Source: Sphingobium sp. HWE2-09
GTDB taxonomy: Bacteria > Pseudomonadota > Alphaproteobacteria > Sphingomonadales > Sphingomonadaceae
Direction: 5' to 3'
NCBI RefSeq assembly: GCF_035989265.1
Contig: NZ_JAYKZX010000003.1
Span: 2,790,001-2,854,000 of the forward strand
Length of the DNA stretch: 64,000 nucleotides
The notes under the pieces were generated by a model, which made no database searches, was not told the DNA's origin, and saw nothing but the letters and a program-made list of their open reading frames with translations. This document shows positions 53,711-62,949 of the stretch, piece by piece. The position numbers were made by a program, and so were the translations under genes. How positions within the stretch are numbered: the stretch's first letter is position 1; each line of letters starts with the position of its first letter.

Positions 53711-54691
53711 ATGGGGCGGCGCGCTGTCTCATGGATGGCGTGGCTGGGGATCGGCCTTGCGATCGGCCGACCGCCCGTGTCTGCCCAGGACGCACCCGCG
53801 ATCCTCGATCCCGACACGCCGCCCGCAGTGGTGCGCACCGGCCCGGCGCTGGACGATCGCGTGACGATTCCCATTTCGATCGACGGCAAGGGGCCGTGGA
53901 ACTTCATCATCGATACCGGATCGCAGCGCACGGTCATCGCGCGCGACCTGGCGGAAAAGCTGGCGCTGCCGTCGCGGGCGAATGTGACGATCATCAGCAT
54001 GACCGGCCGGTCGGAGGCGAGCACCGTCGCGGTGCCGCGGCTGGGCTTTGGCGGCGGCACGATAGACGATATCGAAGCGCCGGTGCTGGAGGGCGAGGAT
54101 CTGGGCGGGCCGGGCCTGCTGGGGCTGGACAGCCTGCACGCCAAAAGGCTGACGCTCAATTTCCGCACCGGGCGGATGGAAATCGCCAATAGCGGGGCGA
54201 CGCGCGCCCGGTCGGTTGATCCGGACACCATCGTGGTGGAGGCGCGGCGCAAGCGCGGGCAACTGATCCTGCTCGATTCCGATGTGAATGGGATGCGCGT
54301 GTCCATCATGCTCGACACCGGCACCAATTTCAGCATCGGCAATCTGGCGTTGCGCGACAAATTGCTGGCGAAGAAGCGTGCACCCGCGATGCTGGAGGCG
54401 ACCTTGACCAGTGTGACCGGCGGTCTGCTGACCGGACAGGTCGGGCGGATCAAGTCGGTGCGGATGGGGCGTGTCAACCTGACCGAGGTGCCGGTGCTGT
54501 TCGCCGACGCCAGTCCCTTTGCTGAACTGGGGATGCAGGACAAACCGGCGCTGCTGCTGGGGATCAGCGCGCTGCGCATCTTCGATCGGGTGGCGATCGA
54601 CTTCGGGCGGGGAAAGGTCGATTTCCTGCTGCCCGACGCCAGCATTGCGGAGACGCTGCGACTGGCGGCCAACGATCAGGCCAAACGCTGA
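53711..54691 (+). CDS. Retropepsin-like aspartic protease, secreted
   Basis: The 326-residue product has a signal peptide (about 1-25, ending VSAQ) and two aspartic protease lobes, each with a DTG motif: FIIDTGSQRTVIA near residue 68 and IMLDTGTNFSIGN near 200, with LLGLD and LLGISAL flap-end strands. Single-chain double-DTG periplasmic retropepsins (clan AA) are known in bacteria but their targets are mostly unknown. AAAGGA precedes the ATG. It is divergent from rho. Confidence 0.85.
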   Translation: MGRRAVSWMAWLGIGLAIGRPPVSAQDAPAILDPDTPPAVVRTGPALDDRVTIPISIDGKGPWNFIIDTGSQRTVIARDLAEKLALPSRANVTIISMTGRSEASTVAVPRLGFGGGTIDDIEAPVLEGEDLGGPGLLGLDSLHAKRLTLNFRTGRMEIANSGATRARSVDPDTIVVEARRKRGQLILLDSDVNGMRVSIMLDTGTNFSIGNLALRDKLLAKKRAPAMLEATLTSVTGGLLTGQVGRIKSVRMGRVNLTEVPVLFADASPFAELGMQDKPALLLGISALRIFDRVAIDFGRGKVDFLLPDASIAETLRLAANDQAKR

Positions 54692-54737
54692 TTTCCACGC
54701 TGAACATGATAGGACATGAATGAATCCTTATAAATTG

Positions 54738-54769
54738 GGAATATTTCCCGATTTATCGGGAAATATTCC
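54738..54769. promoter_or_regulatory. Perfect 14-bp inverted repeat, possible activator site
   Basis: GGAATATTTCCCGA (54738-54751) and its exact reverse complement (54756-54769) are separated by TTTA. Its centre lies about 100 bases upstream of the start site predicted by the sigma-54-type promoter below, the usual place for an enhancer site. A hairpin in RNA is another reading, but no T run follows. Confidence 0.6.
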
Positions 54770-54825
54770 TGCATAGAAAAGTATGATGGGTGCAAAAGCC
54801 GTGATTTCCTGCGGTTTTTCAAAAC

Positions 54826-54841
54826 TGGCACGGCGCCTGCA
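54826..54841 (+). promoter_or_regulatory. Sigma-54-type (-24/-12) promoter
   Basis: TGGCACGGCGCCTGCA matches the RpoN consensus TGGCACG-N4-TTGCW with one mismatch and the right 12-base spacing between GG and GC doublets. The preceding AAAAC also fits the extended consensus. Transcription would start near 54853, some 46 bases before the small secreted protein gene. Confidence 0.65.
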
Positions 54842-54898
54842 ATGCTGTCGGCATGATCCACAACGGATCGCCACACATGTTCAGGAAGGACCATCACC

Positions 54899-55162
54899 AT
54901 GAAGACCATCGCTTTCGCCGCCGCTATTGTTGCCGCCAGCGTCGCCGTTTCGGCCGCCAGCACCCCCGCTTTCGCTCAGGCGCATGGCAGCTTCGGCGCC
55001 GCCAAGGTGACCTATGATGCCAAGACCGACCGCTATTGCTTCCGCGAAACCGTCACCGGCTCGCGCATTCCCGTCGCTCAGTGCCGCACGAAGGCCGAAT
55101 GGGCGCAGGACGGCCTGACCATCAGCCACAGCCAAACCCCGGTTCAGATGGCCCGCCGTTGA
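54899..55162 (+). CDS. Small secreted protein with CRxxxxTGSR-type motif
   Basis: The 87-residue product has a clear signal peptide (cleavage near TPAFAQ, residue 27), leaving a mature protein of about 60 residues with two cysteines. The segment YCFRETVTGSRIPVAQCRT and the following EWAQDGL resemble a motif recurrent in short sphingomonad periplasmic proteins; no function is known to me. AGGAAGGACC lies before the ATG. It stands alone behind a sigma-54-type promoter and an inverted repeat, which suggests stress- or nutrient-controlled expression. Confidence 0.8.
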   Translation: MKTIAFAAAIVAASVAVSAASTPAFAQAHGSFGAAKVTYDAKTDRYCFRETVTGSRIPVAQCRTKAEWAQDGLTISHSQTPVQMARR

Positions 55163-55205
55163 TGCGGGATGGCCCCGCCCATCCCGATCGGTCCGACCGG
55201 GCCGG

Positions 55206-57320
55206 TCAGGGATTGGGCGTCGGGCGTGTCGAGGGCGGTGGTTGCTGCCGCTGACGATCGCGACCCAGCACATTGTCGATCCATTGCTGGTCGATACGCG
55301 GCGGTTGCGGCCGATCCTGCTGCGGCCGATCTTCGGGATCGACCTCCATCTGCGGATCGTCATCCTGCCTGTCATAGGTGTCGGGGCGTCTGCGCTCGAT
55401 CGGCAGGCCGTTTTCGTCCACCATCATGCCGCTGTCGGCGCCATTGTCTGGATTGCCATAATAGGCTTCGTCGTCCGGTTCCAACTGCCATTCGGGCAGC
55501 GTGACCTGGGTCTCGAATTGCTCGACCGGTCGCTTGGCGACCGCCACCTTCATATAATCGGCAAAGGCGCGCGCGGGCGCACGGCCGCCCTGCAATCCGC
55601 CGACCGCTCTGGCATCGTCCCGGCCCATCCACACGCCGGTGGTGATGCCGCTGGAAAAGCCCAGGAAATAGCCATCCTTGTTGCTGGTCGTGGTGCCGGT
55701 CTTGCCCGCGACCGGGCGACCGATCTGCGCCGCCTTGCCCGTACCGGTGCTGACCGCCGTCTGCATCAGGTCGGTCATGCCCGCCGCGACCCAGGGGGCG
55801 ACCAGTACGCGGCTGGTATCGTCCTGATGGCTGTAGAGCAGGCGGCCGTCGGCGGTCGTCACCTTGGTGATGCCATAGGGCGTCACGGCAATGCCCTTGC
55901 GCGCGATCGAGGCGGCAGCGCGGGTCATGTCGATCAGGCGCACGTCCGATGTACCCAGCACCATGGATGGGTGGGTGTTGACTGGCGTCGTGATGCCGAA
56001 CCGGCGCGCCATGTCGGCGACGGTCGGGAAGCCGACCTCCACGCCCAGCTTCGCCGCGACCGTGTTGATCGAATAGGCAAAGGCGGTGCGGATATCGATA
56101 TCGCCGGAAAAGCGCCCCGAACTGTTGCGCGGCGACCAGCCGTTGATCGTCACCGGCTCGTCGGTCACGCCGGTGTCGGGGGTATAGCCCGCCTCCAGCG
56201 CCGCCATATAGACGAAGATCTTCCACGCCGATCCCGGCTGCCGCGTCGCGGTGGTGGCGCGATTATAGTTGGACGTCACATAATCCAGGCCGCCGACCAT
56301 CGCCCGCACCGCGCCGTCGCGGTCCAGGCTGACCATCGCGCCCTGCGTACCGGCAGGCACATTGGCCTTGATCGCCGCCGTTGCGGCATTCTGCATGCCC
56401 AGGTCGATGGTGGTGTAGACTTCCAGCGGCTCGTTAGGCTCGTCGATCAGCAGGTCGAGCTGGGGCAGCGCCCAGTCGGTGAAATAGCGCACGCTGTTCT
56501 GCGGCGGTTCGGGCGCCATCTTGACGCTGTCGAGATTGGCGTCCGCCCGCTGCGACGCTGTAATGACGTCATTTTGCTGCATCAGGTCCAGCACCACGCC
56601 CGCGCGGCCGATCGCGGCGTCGGCGTCGGCGGTGGGGGAATAGCTGGACGGCGCTTTCACGAGGCCAGCGATGATCGCGGCTTCGGGCAGGTCCAGGCTG
56701 GTGGCAGGATGGCCGAAGAATTTGCGGCTGGCCGCATCGATGCCATAGGCGCCGCCGCCGAAATAGACCTTGTTGAGGTAGAGTTCCAGAATCTGGCGCT
56801 TGGAGAATTTGCGCTCCAACGCGAGCGCCAGCACCATTTCGCGAATCTTGCGGCCGAAACTATAGCTGTTGTTGAGGAAGATGTTGCGCGTCACCTGCTG
56901 GGTGATGGTCGATGCGCCCTGCAACCGCCTGCCCTTGCCGCGATTTTCGATCGCGACCCAGGCGGCGCGCGCCATGCCGACGGGATCGACGCCGGGATGC
57001 AGGTAGAAACGCTTGTCTTCGGTGGACACCATCGCATCGACCATGACTTGCGGAATCTGGTCGTAGCGCATCCATTGGCCGAAACTCGGCCCGAGTGAGA
57101 CGATCACGCTGCCATCGGCGGCATGAACGCGGATCATCTGGCCGTTGGGGGAGGATTTCAGGCTGTCATAGCTGGGTAGCGACTGCATCGCGATCACCAC
57201 CGCGATCACCACCGCCAGCAGCCCGGCCACCGCCGCCGCGAGGCCGATCTTCAGCCCGCGCAGCATCCATGTTTTCGCGCGGCCACGCGGCGCGCCCTTG
57301 CTCTTGCCTGATCCTGCCAT
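55206..57320 (-). CDS. Class A penicillin-binding protein (PBP1A type)
   Basis: This bifunctional enzyme polymerises and cross-links peptidoglycan. The 704-residue product has one N-terminal membrane helix (about 24-46). The GT51 glycosyltransferase follows, with EDKRFYLHPGVD (catalytic Glu near residue 103) and QGASTITQQVTRN. The transpeptidase has QPGSAWKIF (active Ser near 361), SIN (SYSINTVA) and KTGTTTS near 539. A Pro/Asp/Gln-rich tail ends it. Whether it is PBP1a or PBP1c type is not fixed by sequence, but it lacks the C-terminal PBP1c domain. Confidence 0.93.
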   Translation of the reverse strand: MAGSGKSKGAPRGRAKTWMLRGLKIGLAAAVAGLLAVVIAVVIAMQSLPSYDSLKSSPNGQMIRVHAADGSVIVSLGPSFGQWMRYDQIPQVMVDAMVSTEDKRFYLHPGVDPVGMARAAWVAIENRGKGRRLQGASTITQQVTRNIFLNNSYSFGRKIREMVLALALERKFSKRQILELYLNKVYFGGGAYGIDAASRKFFGHPATSLDLPEAAIIAGLVKAPSSYSPTADADAAIGRAGVVLDLMQQNDVITASQRADANLDSVKMAPEPPQNSVRYFTDWALPQLDLLIDEPNEPLEVYTTIDLGMQNAATAAIKANVPAGTQGAMVSLDRDGAVRAMVGGLDYVTSNYNRATTATRQPGSAWKIFVYMAALEAGYTPDTGVTDEPVTINGWSPRNSSGRFSGDIDIRTAFAYSINTVAAKLGVEVGFPTVADMARRFGITTPVNTHPSMVLGTSDVRLIDMTRAAASIARKGIAVTPYGITKVTTADGRLLYSHQDDTSRVLVAPWVAAGMTDLMQTAVSTGTGKAAQIGRPVAGKTGTTTSNKDGYFLGFSSGITTGVWMGRDDARAVGGLQGGRAPARAFADYMKVAVAKRPVEQFETQVTLPEWQLEPDDEAYYGNPDNGADSGMMVDENGLPIERRRPDTYDRQDDDPQMEVDPEDRPQQDRPQPPRIDQQWIDNVLGRDRQRQQPPPSTRPTPNP

Positions 57321-57451
57321 CTGTGCCGCCCCGGATACGCGCTAATCCCGGCCCCTGCCAGCGCAAATCATGCGTCCGGCGCGGAAAAAGACCGTCGCGC
57401 TCTCCATGGGGACCGGCGCTTTACCGGGGATGAATGGGTTCAAGCAATGCC

Positions 57452-57474
57452 GTGTCCCTGCTCAGGCGGGAACC
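57452..57474. repeat. Half of a family 1 palindromic repeat
   Basis: GTGTCCCTGCTCAGGCGGGAA resembles one arm of the repeat at 3881; no partner arm follows. It may be a decayed copy between msrB and the PBP gene. Confidence 0.5.
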
Positions 57475-57503
57475 CCAGCGGACAAATACCGCGCGGTTAA
57501 GGC

Positions 57504-57908
57504 CTACTCCGCCTCGTCGCGCGGTTTGAAGTCCAGGCTGGCGCTGTTCATGCAGTAACGCAGGCCGTTGACGCCGGGACCATCGGGGAAGACATGGCCC
57601 AGATGCCCTTCGCAGGTGGCGCAGCGCACTTCGGTGCGGACCATGCCATGACTGGCGTCGCGAATCTCCTCGACCGCATCGCCATCGACCGGCGCGGTGA
57701 AGCTGGGCCAGCCCGACCCGCTGTCATACTTCTCGTCCGCGTCGAACAATTCCGCGCCGCACCCGGCGCAATAATAGACGCCGTCGGCCTTGTTGCCATT
57801 ATAGGGACCGGTAAAGGCCCGCTCCGTGCCCGCTTCGCGCAGCACATGATATTGTTCGGGGGAAAGGCGTTTCCGCCATTCGGCTTCGCTCAGGTTCAGC
57901 TTGTCCAT
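57504..57908 (-). CDS. msrB: Peptide-methionine (R)-S-oxide reductase MsrB
   Basis: MsrB repairs oxidised methionine in proteins. The 134-residue product has the zinc cysteine pairs CAGC and CATC, GSGWPSF, GHLGHVF and the catalytic cysteine in RYCMNSASL. No signal peptide is seen. It follows holA by 45 bases on the same strand and precedes the PBP gene region. Confidence 0.95.
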   Translation of the reverse strand: MDKLNLSEAEWRKRLSPEQYHVLREAGTERAFTGPYNGNKADGVYYCAGCGAELFDADEKYDSGSGWPSFTAPVDGDAVEEIRDASHGMVRTEVRCATCEGHLGHVFPDGPGVNGLRYCMNSASLDFKPRDEAE

Positions 57909-57953
57909 AGCCGCAATATGGTCTTGCCGTGCACAGGGTTCAAGTCTGCGGAG

Positions 57954-58994
57954 TCAGGCCCGCTCTCGCGCCGCCTGCCGCGCGATCGTCAGCAATTCGT
58001 GGCGGACCATCAGGTCGCCGGTGCCGCGGCCGGACCGGGTGGCGCGCTCCGCTTCCAGCAGGCGTTGCAGCACGCGGGCGATGCCGGGCGCATCCCATTG
58101 CCGCACCTGCCGCGTCACTAGCCCCTTTTCCTTCCAGAACACCGCCTTGCCCGCCGCCTCCACCGCACCGTCCAGGCGCCCGCTGGCGTCGAAATCGGTG
58201 CGGATAGTGGCGATCAGCATCGCCCGGTTGAGCAGCGGACGTATGACCGAAGCCATGGCGGTCCCGGTTTCGCTGAGGCTGGTAAGTTCGCGGTGCATGG
58301 CTTTCAGGTCGCCGCCCAGCACGGCGTTGACCAGCGGGCCGACCTCCGTATCGGGATTGTCGGCCGACAGGGCGTCCAGCGCCTCGGCCGTCGCCTCGCG
58401 CGGCCGGTCCGGCGCGGCGTCGAGATAGAGGATCAGCTTTTCGATCTCGCCGGTCATCAGCGCGCGATCGCCATTGGCGAGGGCGACGATCCGGCGCGCC
58501 AGGTCCGACGACAGCCGCAACCCGCCGTCGCGGGCGATGCCGACGGCGATCTGTTCCGATTCGCGCGCATCGGGCTGGTAGGAGATGCACGCCATTGCCG
58601 CCTTATGATCCAGCGCCAGCTTGACCAGTTTCGACGTGGCCTTGAGCGCACCGGCGACCGCGATCACCGGATTGCCGACCGCTTCGGCTTCCAGCAGGGC
58701 GCTCAGCGCAGGCACCGATTCCTCGCCCATGCCGCTGATGCGGACCCAGCGTTTGTCCCCGAACATGGAGAAGGCGGCGGCTTCGTCGGTCAGGCGGGCG
58801 GGATCGTCGCGCAGGGTCGGCCCATCCAGGTCGACGCGCTCGGCGCCCGGCCCCATAGCGCGCTCCAGCCGACGGCTAAGTGACTGGCTGCCCGCTTCGT
58901 CCGGGCCATAGAGCAGGAAGAAGCGGATGTCCGCTGCCGATGTCTGCCCCGCCGCGTCCAGTGCCCGTTCGATCTGGCCGCGATTGGCCTTCAA
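57954..58994 (-). CDS. holA: DNA polymerase III delta subunit HolA
   Basis: HolA opens the beta clamp in the clamp loader. The 346-residue product has the delta N terminus (FFLLYGPDEAGSQSLSRRL, IRISGMGEESVP), the helical middle (LARRIVALANGDRALMTGEIEKLILYLD) and a C-terminal collar region. It overlaps lptE by four bases, a pairing found in most Proteobacteria. With dnaQ, two replicase subunits are in this window. Confidence 0.92.
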   Translation of the reverse strand: MKANRGQIERALDAAGQTSAADIRFFLLYGPDEAGSQSLSRRLERAMGPGAERVDLDGPTLRDDPARLTDEAAAFSMFGDKRWVRISGMGEESVPALSALLEAEAVGNPVIAVAGALKATSKLVKLALDHKAAMACISYQPDARESEQIAVGIARDGGLRLSSDLARRIVALANGDRALMTGEIEKLILYLDAAPDRPREATAEALDALSADNPDTEVGPLVNAVLGGDLKAMHRELTSLSETGTAMASVIRPLLNRAMLIATIRTDFDASGRLDGAVEAAGKAVFWKEKGLVTRQVRQWDAPGIARVLQRLLEAERATRSGRGTGDLMVRHELLTIARQAARERA

Positions 58995-59491
58995 GGGGTC
59001 GCGGCCTTGCGCGAATAGAGCGCCAGCCGGGTGACGATCTGGTCCGCCACCGTCTGCGACAGCCGTTCCAGCGCCGTGTCTTCGGCCGCGATCGTGGCAT
59101 ATTCGCTCGACGTGACGTCGATGCCCGCGTCCGACCCGGCGGTATCGTCCAGCAGCTGCGCGCCAGTGGTTTCATCGATCAGCTGATAGCGCGCGCGCAG
59201 GGTGCGGCGTTCCCGCGTGATGGCGGCGTCGGCGCGCAGGCCGAAACCGCTGATGTCGTCGTCCAGCTTCACCACCAGCTTGTAGCGCGGACCCGACCCG
59301 CTCTGCATCGCGGCCAGCCGATCGTTGAGCGCGTTGCGCACCAGCCAACCGCCCTTGCCCTCGATCGCGTCGACCGTGACATTGCCCAGTCCCCGCGCCA
59401 CCGGACCCTGCCCGCCCCCGCCATAAACGGGGCGCAACCCGCAGGCGGTCAGGAGCAGCGGAATGGCGAGCAAGGGGAGGATGCGCTTCAT
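58991..59491 (-). CDS. lptE: LPS assembly lipoprotein LptE
   Basis: LptE plugs the LptD barrel that inserts LPS or, in sphingomonads, other outer-membrane lipids where present. The 166-residue product has a lipobox (IPLLLTAC, cysteine at residue 17) then GLRPVYGGGG, the family motif. The middle YKLVVKLDDDISGFGLRADAAITRE and the C-terminal helix complete the fold. The start 59491 (MKRILPLLAIP) is chosen over a longer frame that would run into the repeat at 59529. It overlaps holA. Confidence 0.9.
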   Translation of the reverse strand: MKRILPLLAIPLLLTACGLRPVYGGGGQGPVARGLGNVTVDAIEGKGGWLVRNALNDRLAAMQSGSGPRYKLVVKLDDDISGFGLRADAAITRERRTLRARYQLIDETTGAQLLDDTAGSDAGIDVTSSEYATIAAEDTALERLSQTVADQIVTRLALYSRKAATP

Positions 59492-59528
59492 GGATCGGAC
59501 CTTAGCATTGTCGGCGCAAAATTGAACC

Positions 59529-59612
59529 GTGCTCCTGCGAAGGCAGGAGCCTGGTCCCACGGCATCGTCAAGACGCATATGCGGGACTAGGCTCCCGCCT
59601 GCGCGGGAGCAC
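59529..59612. repeat. Intergenic palindromic repeat, family 1
   Basis: The left arm GTGCTCCTGCGAAGGCAGGAG and the right arm GGCTCCCGCCTGCGCGGGAG are inverted copies with a 40-base spacer, as at 36333. It lies between leuS and lptE, inside what would otherwise be one operon. Confidence 0.8.
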
Positions 59613-59621
59613 GTTAGAGCG

Positions 59622-62150
59622 TTAAATCACCAGATTCACCAGACGATCCGGCACCACGATCACCTTCTTGGGCGTCGCGCCGTCCAGGATGCGCACGACG
59701 TTGGGCGCGGCCAGGGCCAGGCGTTCCAGTTCGTCCTTCGCCGTCCCCTTGGGCACGGTGATGGTGTCGCGCAGCTTGCCCATCACCTGGCAGGCGATGG
59801 TGACTTCATCATCGACCAGCAGCGCCGGATCGACCGGCGGCCAGGCGGCGTCGGCGATTAAGCCTTCGCCGCCCATATCGGCCCAGCCCTCTTCAGCCAG
59901 ATGCGGCGTCATCGGCGCGATCAGCAGGGCGAGCGCGCGAATCGCGGCGGTGCGCGATGCGGACGGCTTGGCCTTCTCGATCGCGTTGGCCAGTTCGTAG
60001 ATTTTGGCGACCGCCTTGTTGAAGCCCAGCGCTTCGATATCCCGGGCGATGCCATCGACACTCTGGTGCAGCTTGCGGTCGAGCGCCTTGTCCTGCCCCT
60101 CGGCGGCGGAGTCATATTCCCCGAACAGCCGCCAGACGCGATTGACGAAGCGCCACGATCCCTCGATCCCGGCCTCGGTCCAGGGCAGGTCGCGCTCTGG
60201 CGGGCTGTCGGACAGCATGAACCAGCGCACCGCGTCCGCGCCATATTGGGCGATGATGTCGTCGGGATCGACGACATTCTTCTTGGACTTGGACATTTTG
60301 ATCACCCGGCCGACTTCGACCGGCGCCGCGTCGGCGATCAGCGTCGCGCCCTCGGACGTGCGATCAATCTCGCCGGGCGCGAAATAGATAGGGGGCAGCC
60401 CCTCGCCCTGTTCGCGGCTATAGGTTTCATGCGTCACCATCCCCTGCGTGAACAGGCCGGTGAACGGCTCGGCAAAGCCCAGCTGCCCCATATGCTGGAG
60501 CGCGCGGGTCCAGAAGCGGGCGTAGAGCAGATGCAGGATCGCATGTTCCACGCCGCCAATATATTGGCCCACCGGCAACCATTGTTCGACCGTCGCCCGA
60601 TCAAACGGCTTATCCGACGGCTGGCTGGCGAAGCGAATGAAATACCAGCTGGAATCGGCGAACGTGTCGAGCGTATCAGTTTCGCGCACCGCGGGCTGGC
60701 CGCAGCTGGGGCATGTCACATGCTTCCAGGTCGGATGGCGGTCGAGCGGATTGCCCGGCACGTCGAAGCTGACATCTTCTGGCAGCACGACCGGCAACTG
60801 GTCCTTGGGCACGCCCACCGGGCCGCACGTTTCGCAATGGATGACCGGAATCGGCGTGCCCCAGTAACGCTGGCGCGACACGCCCCAGTCGCGCAGGCGG
60901 AACACGGTCTTGCCCGCGCCCCAGCCTTCCGATTCGGCGCGACGGATGACTTCGGCCTTCGCCTCGTCCACGGTCATCCCGTCCAGGAGGCGCGAGTTCA
61001 CCAGCGCGCCGGGGCCGGTATAGGCCTCATTCTGGATCGGCGTGTCGGCTTCCCCCTCGGGCGCGACCACGCGTTCGACCGGCAGCATATATTTGCGGGC
61101 GAAGTCCAGGTCGCGCTGGTCGTGCGCAGGCACCCCCATGACCGCGCCGGTGCCATAGTCCATCAGCACGAAATTGGCGATGAAGACGGGCAGCTGCCAG
61201 TCGGGATCGAAGGGATGCACGACGCTAAGCCCGGTGTCGAAGCCCATCTTCTCTGCGGTTTCGAGTTCGGCCGCGGTAGTGCCGCCCGCCTTGCACTGTT
61301 CGATGAAGGCGACCGCATCGGGATTGGTCGCCGCGACGGCCTGCGCCACCGGATGGTCCGCCGCGATCGCGACGAAGCTGGCGCCGAAGATGGTGTCGGG
61401 GCGCGTCGAATAAACCTCTATCCGGCTATCGAAGGGCGCGACCGGTTCGAAATGGAACTGCAGGCCGACCGACTTGCCGATCCAGTTTTCCTGCATCGTG
61501 CGCACCTTGTCCGGCCATTGGTCCAGGCTCTTCAACCCTTCCAGCAGGTCGTCGGCGAACTGGGTGATTTTCAGGAACCACTGGGACAGCTTGCGCTTCT
61601 CGACCAGCGCGCCCGAACGCCAGCCGCGCCCGTCGATCACCTGCTCGTTCGCCAGCACGGTCATGTCGACCGGATCCCAATTGACCGCCAATTCCTTGCG
61701 ATAGACCAGGCCCGCTTCCAGCATGTCCAGGAACAGCGCCTGTTCATGGCCATAATAGTCCGGCTCGCAGGTGGCGAGTTCGCGCGACCAGTCGATCGCG
61801 AAGCCCAGCTTCTTCAACTGCGCGCGCATGTTGGCGATGTTGGAGCGGGTCCATGTCCCCGGATGGACCTTCTTTTCCATCGCGGCATTTTCGGCGGGCA
61901 TGCCGAACGCGTCCCAACCCATCGGATGCAGCACTTCATGCCCTGTCATCCGGCGGAATCGCGCCAGCACATCGCCCATCGAATAGTTGCGCACATGGCC
62001 GATATGGATGCGGCCCGATGGATAGGGGAACATTTCCAGCACGTAGCTGCGCGGCTTGGTGGACGCGTCGTCCGCCTTGAAACTCTGCCGGTCGTACCAG
62101 GTCGCCTGCCAGCGGGCGTCGGCCTCCAGCGGGTTGAAGCGCCTTTGCAT
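59622..62150 (-). CDS. leuS: Leucyl-tRNA synthetase LeuS
   Basis: LeuS charges tRNA-Leu. The 842-residue class I synthetase has the HIGH-type motif [16 protein letters not shown] near residue 42, a zinc-like CPSCG ([11 protein letters not shown]), the CP1 editing domain (about 220-420) and KMSKSKKNV near 620. It lies 96 bases downstream of DUF3576, as in many alphaproteobacteria, and before lptE-holA. Confidence 0.97.
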   Translation of the reverse strand: MQRRFNPLEADARWQATWYDRQSFKADDASTKPRSYVLEMFPYPSGRIHIGHVRNYSMGDVLARFRRMTGHEVLHPMGWDAFGMPAENAAMEKKVHPGTWTRSNIANMRAQLKKLGFAIDWSRELATCEPDYYGHEQALFLDMLEAGLVYRKELAVNWDPVDMTVLANEQVIDGRGWRSGALVEKRKLSQWFLKITQFADDLLEGLKSLDQWPDKVRTMQENWIGKSVGLQFHFEPVAPFDSRIEVYSTRPDTIFGASFVAIAADHPVAQAVAATNPDAVAFIEQCKAGGTTAAELETAEKMGFDTGLSVVHPFDPDWQLPVFIANFVLMDYGTGAVMGVPAHDQRDLDFARKYMLPVERVVAPEGEADTPIQNEAYTGPGALVNSRLLDGMTVDEAKAEVIRRAESEGWGAGKTVFRLRDWGVSRQRYWGTPIPVIHCETCGPVGVPKDQLPVVLPEDVSFDVPGNPLDRHPTWKHVTCPSCGQPAVRETDTLDTFADSSWYFIRFASQPSDKPFDRATVEQWLPVGQYIGGVEHAILHLLYARFWTRALQHMGQLGFAEPFTGLFTQGMVTHETYSREQGEGLPPIYFAPGEIDRTSEGATLIADAAPVEVGRVIKMSKSKKNVVDPDDIIAQYGADAVRWFMLSDSPPERDLPWTEAGIEGSWRFVNRVWRLFGEYDSAAEGQDKALDRKLHQSVDGIARDIEALGFNKAVAKIYELANAIEKAKPSASRTAAIRALALLIAPMTPHLAEEGWADMGGEGLIADAAWPPVDPALLVDDEVTIACQVMGKLRDTITVPKGTAKDELERLALAAPNVVRILDGATPKKVIVVPDRLVNLVI

Positions 62151-62172
62151 GTCATGTCCTTACAAATGCGAG

Positions 62173-62201
62173 TGGGCTGGGCCTTTGCGAAGCCCAGCCC
62201 A
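62173..62201 (-). terminator. Hairpin between DUF3576 and leuS
   Basis: A perfect 10-bp stem (TGGGCTGGGC with GCCCAGCCCA) with a 9-base loop lies 23 bases before the leuS ATG. No T run follows on the minus strand, so it may be a leader structure rather than a terminator. Confidence 0.4.
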
Positions 62202-62246
62202 AAAGGATGGTAAACAGGGCGCCGATGACACCCAGAAAGGATGGGG

Positions 62247-62693
62247 TCAGCCGATCGCCGTGCGGCGCAGGTCGCGCGCCTTGGTCAGGATGACTTCTTC
62301 CAGCTTCTGCACGGTGGCTGCCGCAACCGGCGCGTCGACCCACTGGCCGCCCTGATTGACCTGGCGGCTGGCCGCGACGCGCAGTGCGTCGGCGCGCAGA
62401 TCCTGATCCAGGATCGACACGGTCAGCTTCATCCGCTCACCCGGCGTGTTGGGATTGGCGTACCAGTCGGTGACGATCACGCCGCCGTTCGAATCGGTCT
62501 GCACCATCGGCATGAAGGACAGGGTGTCGAGCGACGCGCGCCACAGATAGGCGTTGACGCCGATCGTCGTAACCTTCGACGCGGCGATATCGGCCTTGGG
62601 CCGGTCCTTGGCGCCGCCGCCGCAGGCAGCGAGCGGCATAAGCGCGGCCAGCAGCAGGCCGGTGGTTGCGAAGGCAGGAAGACGGCGGGCCAT
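62247..62693 (-). CDS. DUF3576 family lipoprotein
   Basis: The 148-residue product has a lipobox (LMPLAAC, cysteine near residue 24) and the DUF3576 core: IGVNAYLWRASLDTLSFMPM, IVTDWYANPNTPGERMKL and TVQKLEEVILTKARDLR. Family function is unknown; genomic linkage to leuS and lptE-holA hints at outer-membrane assembly, but this is inference. Confidence 0.88.
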   Translation of the reverse strand: MARRLPAFATTGLLLAALMPLAACGGGAKDRPKADIAASKVTTIGVNAYLWRASLDTLSFMPMVQTDSNGGVIVTDWYANPNTPGERMKLTVSILDQDLRADALRVAASRQVNQGGQWVDAPVAAATVQKLEEVILTKARDLRRTAIG

Positions 62694-62824
62694 CAGGCAT
62701 GTCCTAGCTTGAAAAAGACGAGAAACTCACCGCTTCTATAGTGGCCGTGCGGCGGGGGGCAAGAGGGCGCGACGCAGTGGCGCGACGGGGCGCACCATAG
62801 GGCGCAATGGTAACGCTCCCGCCT

Positions 62825-62873
62825 ACGCCTTTTTACCTGTGTGTTCCGTGCAACAGCTACGATAAAAAGGCGT
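62825..62873. promoter_or_regulatory. Inverted repeat upstream of the outer-membrane-like gene
   Basis: ACGCCTTTTT (62825-62834) and AAAAAGGCGT (62864-62873) are perfect inverted arms 29 bases apart. The position, 77 bases before the next ATG, suits a regulator site or a leader hairpin. The rest of 62694-62949 shows nothing I can name. Confidence 0.45.
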
Positions 62874-62949
62874 TGTGCCTCTAGTCAGTGGAGGCTTTGC
62901 GGGTGTAGAGCGTTACGCAAGATATAACGTCGGGGAAAAGAATCGGGTC

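Noticed and set aside
59901..62213. Long open frame antisense to leuS (770 codons)
   Set aside because: leuS is intact with both class I motifs; the antisense product is an Arg/Asp/His-rich shadow.
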